From: Iodidimonas nitroreducens
GTDB lineage: Bacteria; Pseudomonadota; Alphaproteobacteria; Sphingomonadales; Rhodothalassiaceae
Strand: one strand, 5' to 3'
DNA: 41,009 nucleotides
Assembly: GCF_008579165.1 (NCBI RefSeq)
Contig: NZ_BKCN01000022.1
The notes beneath the pieces were generated by a model. That model saw nothing but the letters and a program-made list of their open reading frames with translations. It was not told where the DNA came from and did no database searches. Positions 1 to 9,280 of the stretch are shown here, piece by piece (the first letter of the stretch is position 1; each line of letters starts with the position of its first letter). The position numbers and the translations under genes are program-made.

Positions 1-2
1 TG

Positions 3-755
3 GGGGTGCGCCCCGGTCTGCCCCGCGATGGCGCGCGTCTTGATCTTCTGGCCAGCCTGCGGGCCGCTGCACCCTGGCAGGCCCTGCGGCGCCAGGCCCT
101 GCATAATCAGGCGGATCATGGGGGCGAGCAGGCGCATCGGGTGCTGATCCGACCCGATGATCTGCGCGTCATCCGTTATAAACAGCGCAGCGAAACCGCC
201 ACGATTTTTCTTGTGGATGCGTCCGGCTCGGCGGCGATGGAGCGGTTGGCCGAGGCCAAAGGCGCGGTGGAATTGTTGCTCGCCGATTGTTATATCCGCC
301 GCGATCAGGTGGCGGTGATCGCCTTTCGCGGCACGGCTGCCGATATCATCCTGCCGCCCACCCGCTCTTTGGCCCGGGCCCGGCGATCCCTGGCGGGCCT
401 GCCGGGGGGTGGCGGCACCCCTTTGGCTATGGGGCTTGAAGCCCTGTTGCAATTGGCAGGGCAGGTGCAAAAGGCCGGGCAGCGGCCGCTTCTGGTGGTG
501 CTCACCGATGGCCGGGGGAATATTGATCGTGAGGGTTTGCCCGGGCGGGATCAGGCCAAGGCGGATGCCATGCTGGCAGCCCGGGCTTTGCGGCATTTTG
601 GGGCGGCAGCCATATTGGTGGATACGGCCCGGCGCGCGGGCCTTGCGGCGCAGGAACTAGCGGCGGCCATGGGTGCGGATTATGTGTTTTTACCCCGCGC
701 CGATGCAACATCGCTTTCGGATGTGGTGCAATATCATAATCGAAAGGGGGGCTGA
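3..755 (+). CDS. bchD: magnesium chelatase subunit D, C-terminal part (partial at window start)
   Basis: BchD is the AAA+ platform subunit of Mg-chelatase (BchI-BchD-BchH), which inserts Mg2+ into protoporphyrin IX, the first committed step to bacteriochlorophyll. Only the C-terminal 250 or so residues lie in the window; the reading frame is open at the left edge, so the true start is upstream. Visible is a von Willebrand A (integrin I) domain: a MIDAS-type metal motif DASGSAA after the strand TIFLV, a loop GGGGTPLAMGL, and LVVLTDGRGN. This domain binds the integrin-binding segment of BchH. The stop TGA lies one base before the ATG of bchO, so the two are surely co-transcribed; bchI is expected upstream. 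The frame is intact. Assignment rests on the VWA motifs plus position directly before bchO. Confidence 0.93.
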   Translation, partial: GVRPGLPRDGARLDLLASLRAAAPWQALRRQALHNQADHGGEQAHRVLIRPDDLRVIRYKQRSETATIFLVDASGSAAMERLAEAKGAVELLLADCYIRRDQVAVIAFRGTAADIILPPTRSLARARRSLAGLPGGGGTPLAMGLEALLQLAGQVQKAGQRPLLVVLTDGRGNIDREGLPGRDQAKADAMLAARALRHFGAAAILVDTARRAGLAAQELAAAMGADYVFLPRADATSLSDVVQYHNRKGG

Positions 756-756
756 A

Positions 757-1692
757 ATGGTCTCGCCCTTTTTGCATTATCCTGATTTTTCCATCGAGGG
801 GAAAAACTGGCCCCATCGCCGCCTTAGCCGTTTCGTCGATGTGGGCGGTTTTCGCTGGCATGTGCAGATGGCCGGGCCGCTGGAAAAGGGCTCGGACGTG
901 GAAAGGCCGCCCCCGCCGGTGTTTTTGCTGCTGCACGGCACTGGCGCTTCAGGGCACAGCTTTGCCGATAGTTTTGCAGCCTTGGCACAGGATGCGGTGG
1001 TGATCATCCCCGATCTGCCCGGCCATGGCTTTACCCGCAGCCCCCATGGTTTCAAGATGACTTTGCCACAGATTGCGAAAGCCTTGGCGGATTTACTGGG
1101 GCATCTCGATCAGGTGCCAACACGGATCATCGGCCATTCGGCAGGGGCGGCGATTGCCTGCCAGATGGTTTTGGATCAGCGTGCAAATCCGGATCGGATC
1201 ATCGCCATCAATGGGGCTTTGCGGCCTTATCAAAGCCGCTCTTTGCCGGTTTTTTCCCAATTTGCCCGGCTCACTGCGCGCTTTTTGGCGGAAAATCCGG
1301 TGATGCCCTCGCTTTTATCATGGCGCGGGCGATCCAAACGGGTGGTGGAGCAGTTAATTCTTGATACCGGCTCGCGCATATCCGCTGAGGGTCTCGCCCA
1401 TTATCGTGCGCTCTTTTCCTGCTCGGGGCATGTGGCGGGGGCTTTATCGATGATGGCCCATTGGGATCTGGAGAGCCTGGAAAAGCAGCTTGCGCATTTA
1501 TCCTGCCCGCTGATCCTGATCATCGGGGATGGGGATCGCGCCATTCCGCCCGATTATCAGGCCAAGCTGGCCATGATGGTGCCGCGCGCCCATCTGGTGC
1601 ATCTGCCCGGATTGGGGCATCTGGCCCATGAGGAAGATCCCGATCAGATCATTGCCCTGATTGTGAGCGAGGATGAAGCTGTGGGGAATTGA
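757..1692 (+). CDS. bchO: BchO, alpha/beta-hydrolase associated with Mg-chelatase
   Basis: A 311-residue alpha/beta-hydrolase-fold protein of the BchO family, always found in the bchI-bchD-bchO block and thought to assist Mg-chelatase, with the exact reaction unproven. The start at 757 follows AAAGGGGGG and abuts the bchD stop; an upstream in-frame start inside bchD is less likely. Motifs in order: oxyanion-hole loop LLLHGTGASGHS (about residues 57-68), nucleophile elbow GHSAGAA (about 126-132), an acidic-residue loop IIGDGDRAIPP, and a catalytic-type histidine in LPGLGHLAHEE near the C-terminus, so the full Ser-Asp-His set appears present. It ends 67 bp before the next gene, and that gap contains a PpsR-like box, so a new transcription unit probably begins there. 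Confidence 0.93.
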   Translation: MVSPFLHYPDFSIEGKNWPHRRLSRFVDVGGFRWHVQMAGPLEKGSDVERPPPPVFLLLHGTGASGHSFADSFAALAQDAVVIIPDLPGHGFTRSPHGFKMTLPQIAKALADLLGHLDQVPTRIIGHSAGAAIACQMVLDQRANPDRIIAINGALRPYQSRSLPVFSQFARLTARFLAENPVMPSLLSWRGRSKRVVEQLILDTGSRISAEGLAHYRALFSCSGHVAGALSMMAHWDLESLEKQLAHLSCPLILIIGDGDRAIPPDYQAKLAMMVPRAHLVHLPGLGHLAHEEDPDQIIALIVSEDEAVGN

Positions 1693-1707
1693 ATTTACAT
1701 TTTCATC

Positions 1708-1725
1708 TGTCAGTCTATCATGACA
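1708..1725 (+). promoter_or_regulatory. PpsR/CrtJ-type operator upstream of DUF3422-crtIB
   Basis: The sequence TGTCAGTCTATCATGACA fits exactly the TGT-N12-ACA palindrome bound by the PpsR/CrtJ redox-responsive repressor of photosynthesis genes. It lies in the 67-bp gap between bchO and the DUF3422 gene, about 35-45 bp before the start codon, where it would control DUF3422, crtI, crtB and the small ORF behind them. The match is seen directly; binding is inferred. Confidence 0.75.
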
Positions 1726-1759
1726 GATATGGGTTTATGAAGCCGCGCTATGAGAAGGG

Positions 1760-3074
1760 ATGAAAGAAGGCATGCAGATACCCGTCGATCATCCCGAACG
1801 CTTCAATCTCAATGATGAGGTTCATGCCCGCCCGCCGGAACCCTTGCCCACGCCCTGCCGGGTGTCTTATCTGGCGCTTTATACCGATTGGCATCTTGCG
1901 CCGTCCGATCTTGAACCGGTGACAGAACTGGCCCGGCGTTTTCAGGCCGTGGAGCCACGCCCTTCAAGCAATCATTATAGTGCCGATTTCGGGCGGTTTC
2001 GCCTGCGCTGGGAACGCCATACGGAATATACCGCTATACCTTTATCGCGCCGGGGGTGGGGGAAGATCTGTTTGCCGAACCGGCGATCCAACTGGTGCCT
2101 GAAGATTGGCTGCAATCCTTGCCGGGGTCGGTTCTGGTGGCCAAACATGCAACCCTCGTGCGGCCAGAAGGGGCGCCATCCGATCCCGACCTGATCGCCG
2201 CCCGGTATTTTGGCGGCAATGTGCTTTTGGGTTCGGATGTGGGCGGGGGCGCTGCCACCGCTTTCAAGGATTTTCGCATTCATGGGGATCGGTTCAGCCG
2301 CCTTTTGATGATCAACCGATCCATGTCGGATCGTCAGGCGGGGCGGATGATGCAGCGCTTGTTTGAAATCGATAGCTACCGCTTGCTGGCCCTTCTCGCT
2401 TTGCCCACGGCGCAAAAGCTTGGCCCGATCCTGACGGAAAAAGAACATGATCTGGTCAGCATCATTTCCGCCATGGCCGAAGCCGGAGCGAAGGACGAGG
2501 GGAGCCTTCTTGATCGGCTCACCCGCTTGCAGGTGGAATTGGAACGGCGGATTTCCCTTAATAGCTATCGCTTTGATGCGGCGCGGGCCTATTATCAGCT
2601 TGTGAACCGGCGGATCGAGGAATTGCGCGAACAGCGCTATCCGGGCATCCAGAATCTGCGGGAATTTACCGAACGCCGCCTGCAACCGGCAATGAATACC
2701 TGCGAAACCATGGCCCGGCGGCAGCAATCCTTATCGGAACGGGTGGCGCGCACCACCCAGCTTTTATCGACCCGGGTGGATATTGATCGCCAGCAGCAAA
2801 ATCAAAGCCTTTTGAAAACCATGAGCCGGCGCGCCCGCATTCAATTGCGGATGCAGCAAACGGTGGAAGGTCTCTCGGTTGCGGCCATCACCTATTATAT
2901 CGTGGGGCTTGTGGCTATCTGGCCAAGGGATTGCATGATTACGGGATTGCGATTGATCCTTCCGTGGTCACGGCGGCCTCGATCCCCTTCGTTTTGATCA
3001 TTTTGCTGATCGGGGTGGGGCGATTGCGTCGCCATCTTTTCAAGGACGATACCGCAGGAGATCATCATGGATGA
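1760..3074 (+). CDS. DUF3422 family membrane-anchored protein inside the photosynthesis cluster (two frameshifts)
   Basis: Reads as a DUF3422 (COG4949-type, uncharacterised membrane-anchored) protein of about 438 residues once two single-base losses are allowed for. Hallmarks: LNDEVHARPPEPL near the N-terminus, the segment RLRWERHTEY continuing as YTFIAPG after the first break (about 2035), a long helical and probably coiled-coil middle (about 200-370), and a C-terminal membrane hairpin, ITYYIVGL continuing after the second break (about 2913) as GYLAKGL, then a second hydrophobic segment ASIPFVLIILLIGVG. Both breaks are explained by loss of one base from a TT and a GGG run. The start may be 1760 or the ATG at 1772, which has the better spaced AAGAAGG. 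Its stop overlaps the crtI start by 8 bp, implying translational coupling. No function is known for the family; its place under a PpsR-like box suggests a pigment or membrane-assembly role, which is inference. Confidence 0.85.
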
Positions 3075-4610
3075 TGGCCGGGCCATGGCGCCCCTTTCTT
3101 CTGAACCCATTGCGGGGCCGGGTTCTGATGCACCCCATGCCGTGGTGATCGGCAGCGGTTTTGGCGGCCTGGCGGCGGCGGTGCGTTTGGGTGCGCGGGG
3201 CTATCGCGTGACGATTGTGGAAAAATGCGATGGGCCGGGCGGCCGGGCGGCGGTGTTTCGTCAGGATGGCTTTGTGTTTGATGCCGGGCCCACCATTGTC
3301 ACTGCGCCCTTTCTTTTCGAGGAATTATGGGCCCTATGCGGCAAAAAGCTTTCCGACGATGTGGATCTGCGGCCCATATCGCCTTTTTATCGTATTCGTT
3401 TCGATGATGGAACGATCTTTGATTATACAGGCGATCGTGAAGCCATGCGGGCAGAGATCGGGCGTTTTTCGCCTGAGGATGTTGCGGGCTATGATCGCTT
3501 CATGCCTATAGCCAGCAGGTTTTTGAAATCGGTTTCGAGCAGCTTGGCGATGTGCCCTTCAGCCGGTTTCGCGATATGCTGAAAGTGGGCCCCGATCTGA
3601 TCCGGCTGGGGGGCTATCGCAGCGTTTATCAGGCGGTCTCGCGCTTTATCAAAGATCCGCGCCTGCGCGTGGTTTTAAGCTTTCATCCCCTTTTGGTGGG
3701 GGGCAATCCCTTTACCACCACATCGGTTTATAATCTGATCGGCTTTTTGGAACATCATTGGGGCGTGCATTTTGCCATGGGCGGCACGGGCCGTTTGGTG
3801 GATGGCCTTGTGGGTTTGATCAAGGGTCAGGGCAATCACATCCGCTATGGCGCAGGGGTTGAAGAAATCCTTCTCGATGGCCGCTGGGCCTGTGGTGTGC
3901 GTTTGCAGGGTGGCGAGACCATCCGGGCCGATATCGTGGTTTCAAACGCCTGTTCCGCCAGCACCTATCGCACTTTACTGCCCGCCCATGCCCGCCGCCG
4001 CTGGACCAATCGCAAGATTGATCGGGCGCGCTATTCCATGAGCCTGTTCGTTTGGTATTTCGGGACCAAAAAGCGCTATGAAGATGTGCCCCATCATCAG
4101 ATTCTTCTAGGGCCGCGCTATCGCGGGCTTTTACGCGATATTTTCAAAAGCCATCATCTGGCCAAGGATTTCAGCCTTTATCTCCATCGCCCCACGGCCA
4201 CCGATCCCAGCTTAGCGCCTGCGGGCTGCGATGCGTTTTATGTGCTGTCGCCGGTGCCCCATCTGGATGGCCCCACCGATTGGCGGAGCATGGCCGAGCC
4301 TTATCGTCGATCCATCGAACAGGCTTTGGAACGCACGGTCCTGCCGGGCCTGTCGGATCAGGTCATCAGCTCGCGCCTGATGACCCCCCTTGATTTTCGC
4401 GATCAACTTTCCTCGCTCAAGGGGGCGGCTTTCGGGCTGGAACCGGTTCTGACCCAAAGCGCGTGGTTTCGTCCCCATAATCGCTCGGAAGATATTGAAA
4501 ATCTGTTTCTGGTGGGGGCAGGCACCCATCCCGGGGCCGGGTTGCCCGGCGTTTTGACAACCGCAAAAATCCTCGACAAGGTGGTGCCCGATGCGCAGAC
4601 CTTCGCTTGA
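3067..4610 (+). CDS. crtI: phytoene desaturase (one frameshift)
   Basis: CrtI is the FAD-dependent, membrane-associated desaturase that converts phytoene to neurosporene (three steps) or lycopene (four). The N-terminal part shows the dinucleotide-binding motif VVIGSGFGGLAAAVRL followed by EKCDGPGGRA; the C-terminal part ends with the family motif GAGTHPGAGLPGV. The frame breaks near 3505, where MPIASRFLK should read on as YSQQVFEIGFEQLG; one C missing from a CC(C) run restores a continuous protein of about 514 residues, normal for the family. The ATG overlaps the DUF3422 stop by 8 bp and the gene overlaps crtB by 20 bp, so the three form one operon. Whether it makes three or four desaturations cannot be read from sequence by eye. 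Confidence 0.94.
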
Positions 4611-5637
4611 TCCCGGCCATGCCAGCCCTGCCGATCATGCCCGCTGCCGGGCCTTATTGCGGCGGGGGTCCCATTCTTTTCATGCCGCAACAACTCTTTT
4701 GCCCTTAGCCGTGCGTCAGCCGGTTACGGTTTTATATGCCTTTTGCCGACTGGCCGATGATGGCATCGATCATGCCGTGCATGGCGGCGCGGCCCTTGCC
4801 CGGCTGCATGATCGCCTTGATCATGCCTATGCCGGTCGCCCTTTGCCCCATCCGGTGGATCGCGCTTTTGCGGATCTGGTGGCCCATCATCAATTGCCAA
4901 GGGGTCTTTTTGAGCTGCTGTTTGAAGGGTTTTTGTGGGATGTGGCGGGCCGATCCTATGAGGATCTTGATGATGTGTGTGCCTATGGGGTGCGGGTGGC
5001 GGGCACGGTCGGGGCTTTGATGGCCCTGTTGATGGGGGTGCGTTCCGCCGATCAGATCGCCCGTGCCTGCGATCTGGGGGTGGCCATGCAATATAGCAAT
5101 ATTGCCCGCGATGTGGGCGAGGATGCCATTGCCGGGCGGCTTTATCTGCCCCGCCTTTGGCTGGCAGAAGCGGGGATCGATGCGGAAGGCTGGCTGGCCA
5201 GCCCGGTGATGGATGATCGCATCAAAGGGGTGATCCGCCGCTTGCTCGATGAAGCGGCGCGGCTTTATGCCCGGGCCGATGGCGGCATTGCGCTTTTGCC
5301 CCGGGAATGCCGCACCAGCATTTATGCGGCGCGCTATATCTATGCCGATCTGGGCCGCCGGATTGCCGCCAATGGCTATGATTCGATCACGGTGCGGGCG
5401 GTGGTGCCGCCGGGGCGTAAATTGGCCCTGATCGGGCGCAGTATGTTGGCCAATCTGGGATTGAGGCCGCGATCATCTGATGGGGAAAATGCCCCATTAC
5501 CGGCCGCTTATGCGCCGATGCTGGCCAGCCTCAAGGGATATGAGACCGGTGAATTTGGCACGGATGGCGGACCGGATCGTTTGGGCTGGGTTCTGGCCCT
5601 GATGGAGCGTCAGGCCCTGCGGACCCGCCAATTTTAA
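4591..5637 (+). CDS. crtB: phytoene synthase
   Basis: CrtB condenses two geranylgeranyl diphosphates to phytoene, the entry to C40 carotenoids. The 348-residue frame is intact. Seen motifs: the first Asp-rich prenyl-diphosphate site FCRLADDGID (about residues 50-59) and the second, NIARDVGEDAIAGRLYLP (about 170-187), which bind Mg2+-diphosphate, and YIYADLGRRI typical of squalene/phytoene synthases. The start lies inside crtI (20 bp overlap), so translation is coupled to CrtI. Its substrate comes from CrtE encoded about 3 kb downstream. No anomaly seen. Confidence 0.96.
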   Translation: MRRPSLDPGHASPADHARCRALLRRGSHSFHAATTLLPLAVRQPVTVLYAFCRLADDGIDHAVHGGAALARLHDRLDHAYAGRPLPHPVDRAFADLVAHHQLPRGLFELLFEGFLWDVAGRSYEDLDDVCAYGVRVAGTVGALMALLMGVRSADQIARACDLGVAMQYSNIARDVGEDAIAGRLYLPRLWLAEAGIDAEGWLASPVMDDRIKGVIRRLLDEAARLYARADGGIALLPRECRTSIYAARYIYADLGRRIAANGYDSITVRAVVPPGRKLALIGRSMLANLGLRPRSSDGENAPLPAAYAPMLASLKGYETGEFGTDGGPDRLGWVLALMERQALRTRQF

Positions 5638-5652
5638 GGATGGGGAGCGATC

Positions 5653-5862
5653 ATGGATGGCCAATGGTTGTTTCTGGCAGAGATGATCCTGACCTTTGTG
5701 CTGGTGTTGGGCTTTGGGTTTCGCGAATTATGGCTTTTGCGCAAGGATCGTTTGGCCAAAGAAAAGCCGCCGGAAACCGGGCCTGAAAATCCACAGGAAA
5801 CCTCATCCCCACCATTGCCCGCGCGGCATTCTAAAGGGCAGCATGGCCCGCACGATGGGTGA
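5653..5862 (+). CDS. small single-pass membrane protein of unknown function
   Basis: A 69-residue ORF 15 bp behind crtB with a good ribosome binding site (GGGGAG six bases before ATG). Residues about 6-24 (LFLAEMILTFVLVLGFGF) form one membrane helix, followed by a positively charged RELWLLRKDRLAKEK and a Pro/Glu-rich hydrophilic tail, so the tail is probably cytoplasmic. I do not recognise a family. It occupies the place between crtB and crtC where Rhodobacter carries tspO, but it has no TspO features and only one helix. Its last 60 bp overlap convergently with the 3' end of crtC. Co-transcription with DUF3422-crtIB is likely from the spacing. A spurious ORF is possible, but the ribosome site, membrane helix and position argue for a real gene. 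Confidence 0.6.
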   Translation: MDGQWLFLAEMILTFVLVLGFGFRELWLLRKDRLAKEKPPETGPENPQETSSPPLPARHSKGQHGPHDG

Positions 5863-6708
5863 TCGAAACCGGTCGAGATCAAGGCTTTCATGAACGGCAA
5901 TCGCCCGCTGGCCAAAAAGCGGCACATCAAGGATCGAGCGGGTGTAGAAGGGCGAATCTTCAAGGGTGCGCAGGCAGGTGGCCGCAGCCCCCCGATCACT
6001 GCGGGTGAGCCGCCGCATCCGCCAGCCGCTGGTGGGGAGTCGGGTTAAAGGCGGTGGGGCAAAAGTTTCGGTGCTGCCATCTTCATGATAGCGCAGGGCG
6101 AGCGCGTGACGGCTGCCATCGCGGCGCAAAAGATCATAGAAAACAATGCTTTCCTGATCAAGCCGGGCGCGCGACCATTGCCATTGGCGAAAGGCTCGCT
6201 CTAAAGGTTCCGTGCCCCGGTTCATGTCGCAATAGCCATGGCCGGTCCAGTGCATCCGGGGTTCGTCCATCTCGATTTTCACCCGCATATGGGGATTGAG
6301 CGGTCGCCATTGATGGCGGCCATGGGGATCAAGATCATGAAAAGGCCCAAAGGATGCGGGCAGGGGAATGGTGATCCGGCCCCGGATGGGCCGCCGCCAT
6401 GGGGTGCTGGTTTCATGAAGATCGGCGATCAGGGCCGTGGGGGTGAAACGCAGGCTGCTTTGATCGATGCGCAGGCATTGGGGGCTGGTTTCCAGCCGGT
6501 CAGCGCGGCGTTCGGTCATCGCCCAATAGCGTTTTTTGCCATCATAAAGGGCAATGTTAAAGGCGCAGTGATTTTCCGGCCGCTGCCAGCCAGCCCACGC
6601 ATAATAGGGCGAGAACACACTGCCGATAAAAACGATGAGGGTAAGGCCATAGCGCCCATCTTCGCTCAAGGCATCGCAATAATACCACAGATAGCCGCCA
6701 TCCTTCAG
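5803..6708 (-). CDS. crtC: acyclic carotenoid 1,2-hydratase (start uncertain)
   Basis: CrtC hydrates the end double bond of neurosporene or lycopene to the 1-hydroxy carotenoid, ahead of CrtD and CrtF. Family signatures are plain: DGGYLWYYCDALSEDGRYGL, FIGSVFSPYYAWAG, HCAFNIALY, and a C-terminal AVHESLDLDRF...MLPFRMPR. The start is a problem: no ATG, GTG or TTG occurs in this frame near the expected N-terminus. I give the CTG at 6708, which forms a CTGA overlap with the crtD stop, but the preceding in-frame codons encode GPGFDQP, which resembles conserved N-terminal sequence of the family. Alternatives are an undetected base loss or an in-frame fusion to crtD. The body (about 300 residues) is intact. 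It is transcribed with crtD, away from crtB. Confidence 0.85.
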   Translation of the reverse strand: MKDGGYLWYYCDALSEDGRYGLTLIVFIGSVFSPYYAWAGWQRPENHCAFNIALYDGKKRYWAMTERRADRLETSPQCLRIDQSSLRFTPTALIADLHETSTPWRRPIRGRITIPLPASFGPFHDLDPHGRHQWRPLNPHMRVKIEMDEPRMHWTGHGYCDMNRGTEPLERAFRQWQWSRARLDQESIVFYDLLRRDGSRHALALRYHEDGSTETFAPPPLTRLPTSGWRMRRLTRSDRGAAATCLRTLEDSPFYTRSILDVPLFGQRAIAVHESLDLDRFRSPIVRAMLPFRMPRGQWWG

Positions 6709-8269
6709 GGGCTGGTCAAATCCCGGCCCTCGTGATCCCTGATCAGCGCTTTGGCCGCCATCAGCCCCGAAAGGGCGGCCATCGGCACCCCCGGCCCCGG
6801 ATGCACGCTCCCCCCCGCCAGATACAGCCCCGGACAGGCCGTTTTCACCCCCGGCCTTTGGAACGAGGCCCGCCAGCCATGAGACACCGGGCCATAAAGC
6901 GCCCCGCCGGTGGCCGGATAAAGGGCCGCAAAATCCTGCGGGCTGGTGGTTTCCACCCATTGGGGATTGTTGAGTTCCAGCCCACAGGCTTCCAATCGGC
7001 GACGCATCCGCTCTTCGCATCCTTTGATCTCCTCCTCATCATAGGTTTTCTGATCGCCATTGGCCGGGGCATTGATCAGACAGAACAGCCGCTCGCTGCC
7101 ATGCGCATTATTTGAATGTGTGGGCTGGTCATCGCTCAGGCTGCGATCTTGCGCACACAGATAAACCGTTGGATCATGGGGTACGGCTTTCTGGCGGAAA
7201 AGCTGATCAAATTCGCGGCCATAATCATCGGAAAAACAAACCATATGATGATGGAGGGGACCACCCTCGATTCGCCCCAGCATCGACCATGTGAGCGCCG
7301 ATAAAGATCGCCCGGCGCGGGCTTTTTCCGGCGCAAGCTTTGGTAGAGCCTTTTTCATTTCGTTTCCGAAATAACCTGATTGCAGGGCTGTTTTATCGCC
7401 ATTGAACAAGATCATATCCGCCGTCATGCTCTGCTGCGATCCTTGATGGTTGATGAGAATTTCATAGCCCCCCCCGCCTTTGGATTTCGGCCCCCTTGGG
7501 CGGATGGCCGTGACCTCATGGTGCGGGCAGAAGATGGCCCCCGCTTGATGGCCCGTTCGCCAAGGACATGGGCCAGCGCCGCCATGCCGCCCTTGATCTG
7601 CCATACGCCTTTTTGTTCGGCATGGGCCACCAGCATCAGGGTGGCCGGGGCGGCATAGGGCGACGACCCGCAATAGGTGGCATAGCGGCCAAAAAGCTGT
7701 TGCAGCCGGGGATCGCGAAATTGCCGGGCCAGACTGTCCCCATAGCGGGCAAAGGGCGAGATCGCCAGCAGATCGGCCATGCCCTTGGCCCCACCGTGCA
7801 ATCCCGCCCCGATAAGCCCGGATAAGCTTGGTTTGGGTTGGCGCATGAAGCTGTGATCCAGCGTTTCAAAGCAGCGCTTTGATTGGGCAGCAAAGGCTTG
7901 ATAGGCGCGGGCATCGGCGGCCCCCGCGAAATCGCCAATGGCATCGCAGGTGCGTTGGGGATCGGCATGAAGATCGAGCCGCGCCCCGCCCGACCAGAAA
8001 TGCCGGGCCAGAACAGAAGCCGGTTCAAGGCTGAGATGATCATCAAGAGATAAGCCCGCATAAGCAAAGATTTCATCGAACACCGCCCGCAGGGTAAAGA
8101 CCGTGGGGCCGCTATCGATGGGCCGCCCGCCGCCATCAAGGCTGCGGATCTTGCCCCCCGCCACGGGCTGGCGTTCCAGAATGGTGACCGCATAGCCCCG
8201 GGAGGCGAGGACCAAAGCCGCGCTCAAGCCGCCAATCCCGGCGCCGATGATGATCACTGATGCGGCCAT
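6705..8269 (-). CDS. crtD: hydroxycarotenoid 3,4-desaturase (one frameshift)
   Basis: CrtD (methoxyneurosporene/1-hydroxycarotenoid 3,4-dehydrogenase) introduces the 3,4 double bond after CrtC hydration. It is a CrtI-like FAD enzyme: N-terminal SVIIIGAGIGGLSAALVLASRG, then ERQPVAGGKIRS, and C-terminal GLYLAGGSVHPGPGVPMAA. The frame breaks near 7545 after LGERAIK, where the protein continues as AGAIFCPHHEV; one A lost from an AAA run (minus strand) restores about 521 residues. The start at 8269 follows CAGGAGC, four bases before the ATG. It is divergent from crtE across a 120-bp region with a PpsR-like box, and it overlaps crtC at its 3' end. Confidence 0.92.
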
Positions 8270-8310
8270 GGATGCTCCTGATCCGTGTTTTTCGCCTGAT
8301 GCGTCTCTTA

Positions 8311-8328
8311 TGTCTATACTAATTGACA
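8311..8328 (+). promoter_or_regulatory. PpsR/CrtJ-type operator between crtD and crtE
   Basis: TGTCTATACTAATTGACA is an exact TGT-N12-ACA box in the AT-rich gap between the divergent crtD and crtE genes, about 45 bp from the crtD start and 65-80 bp from crtE. Its right half includes a TTGACA hexamer. A second, looser TGT-N14-ACA lies at 8335-8354; if real, it would give the paired sites PpsR often uses. Repression of both directions is inferred. Confidence 0.72.
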
Positions 8329-8391
8329 ATAATATGTGACTATAAAATCTGACAGTGAAGCATGACCAGTCCATTGCGCAGGAGAGGCCGG

Positions 8392-9280
8392 ATGGATCCG
8401 ATGCACCAAATCGAAGCAACCTTAATGCGGGCTCTGGATCGCGGTGAAGGCCCGGGGCCCCGCCGCGCTTGGGTGCGGCGATGCGCCATGCGGTTTTTCC
8501 CGGCGGGGCGCGCATTCGCCCCCGCTTGTGCCTTTCGGTGGCCCGGGCGTGCAGCCCGGCACCAAAGCCCGATCATCAGGATGCGCCCATCATGTTTGGG
8601 GCCGCCAGCGCGATCGAGCTGTTGCATTGTGCGTCTTTGGTTCATGATGATCTCCCCTGTTTTGATGATGCGGCCATGCGCCGGGGCAAGCCATCGGTGC
8701 ATGTGGCCTTTGACGAGCGCCTGGCGGTTTTGGCCGGGGATGCGCTGATCGTGATGGCCTTCGAGATTTTAGCGGTCGAGGCCGCAGCCCGGCCCGAGCG
8801 CTTATCGGCGCTGTTGAGCATTTTGGCCCGATCGGTTGGGATGCCTTTGGGCATTGCCGCAGGGCAGGCGTGGGAATGCGAGCCCCATGCCGATCTTTCG
8901 GCCTATCAGCAGGCAAAAACCGGGGCCTTGTTTGCGGCGGCCAGCCTGTCCGGGGCGGTGGCAGTGGCTTTGAGGCCGATCAGGGGTGGCGCGATTTTGG
9001 CGAGCGTTTGGGCGAGGCTTTTCAGGTGGCCGATGATATTCGCGATGTGGCGGGTTCCGCCGAGCAGGAAGGCAAGCCGGTGGGCCAGGATGATGCTTTG
9101 GGTCGGCCCAATGCCGCCTTGGCCCTTGGCCTGCCGCGCGCGGTTGAAAGGCTGGAACATCTGATTGCCAGCGCCATCGATCAGATCCCCTTTTGCCCGG
9201 GCCGGGCCGTTTTATGTGCTGAAATCCGGGCTGTTACCCGCAGCTTCCTGCCGCAAATGATCTGGGAAGTAGCCCACTGA
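8392..9280 (+). CDS. crtE: geranylgeranyl diphosphate synthase (two frameshifts)
   Basis: CrtE elongates farnesyl diphosphate to the C20 precursor of phytoene (and of the phytol tail). Parts of the protein appear in three frames: IEATLMRALDRGEGPG, then GAAMRHAVFPGGARIRP with the first Asp-rich motif LVHDDLPCFDD and AKTGALFAAA, then GEAFQVADDIRDV with the second Asp-rich motif. Breaks fall near 8455 (GGGG run) and 8960 (GG run); adding one base at each gives a continuous protein of about 296 residues, usual for the family. I choose the ATG at 8392 because AGGAGAGG sits just upstream; an ATG at 8362 is possible. The stop TGA overlaps a CTG that probably starts crtF. Confidence 0.92.

Noticed and set aside
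502..936. Minus-strand 144-residue ORF over bchD-bchO.
   Set aside because: Shadow of two well conserved genes on the plus strand; composition Pro/His-rich, no motifs.
6748..7020. The crtC reading frame stays open to an ATG at 7020, giving a 405-residue product.
   Set aside because: The extra 100 residues are antisense-free but lie in the crtD coding region in another frame, are Gly/Ala-rich without family similarity, and crtD is well conserved there.
8335..8354. Second PpsR-like box TGT-N14-ACA before crtE.
   Set aside because: Spacing is 14, not 12, so it is not listed as a separate feature, only mentioned beside the exact box.
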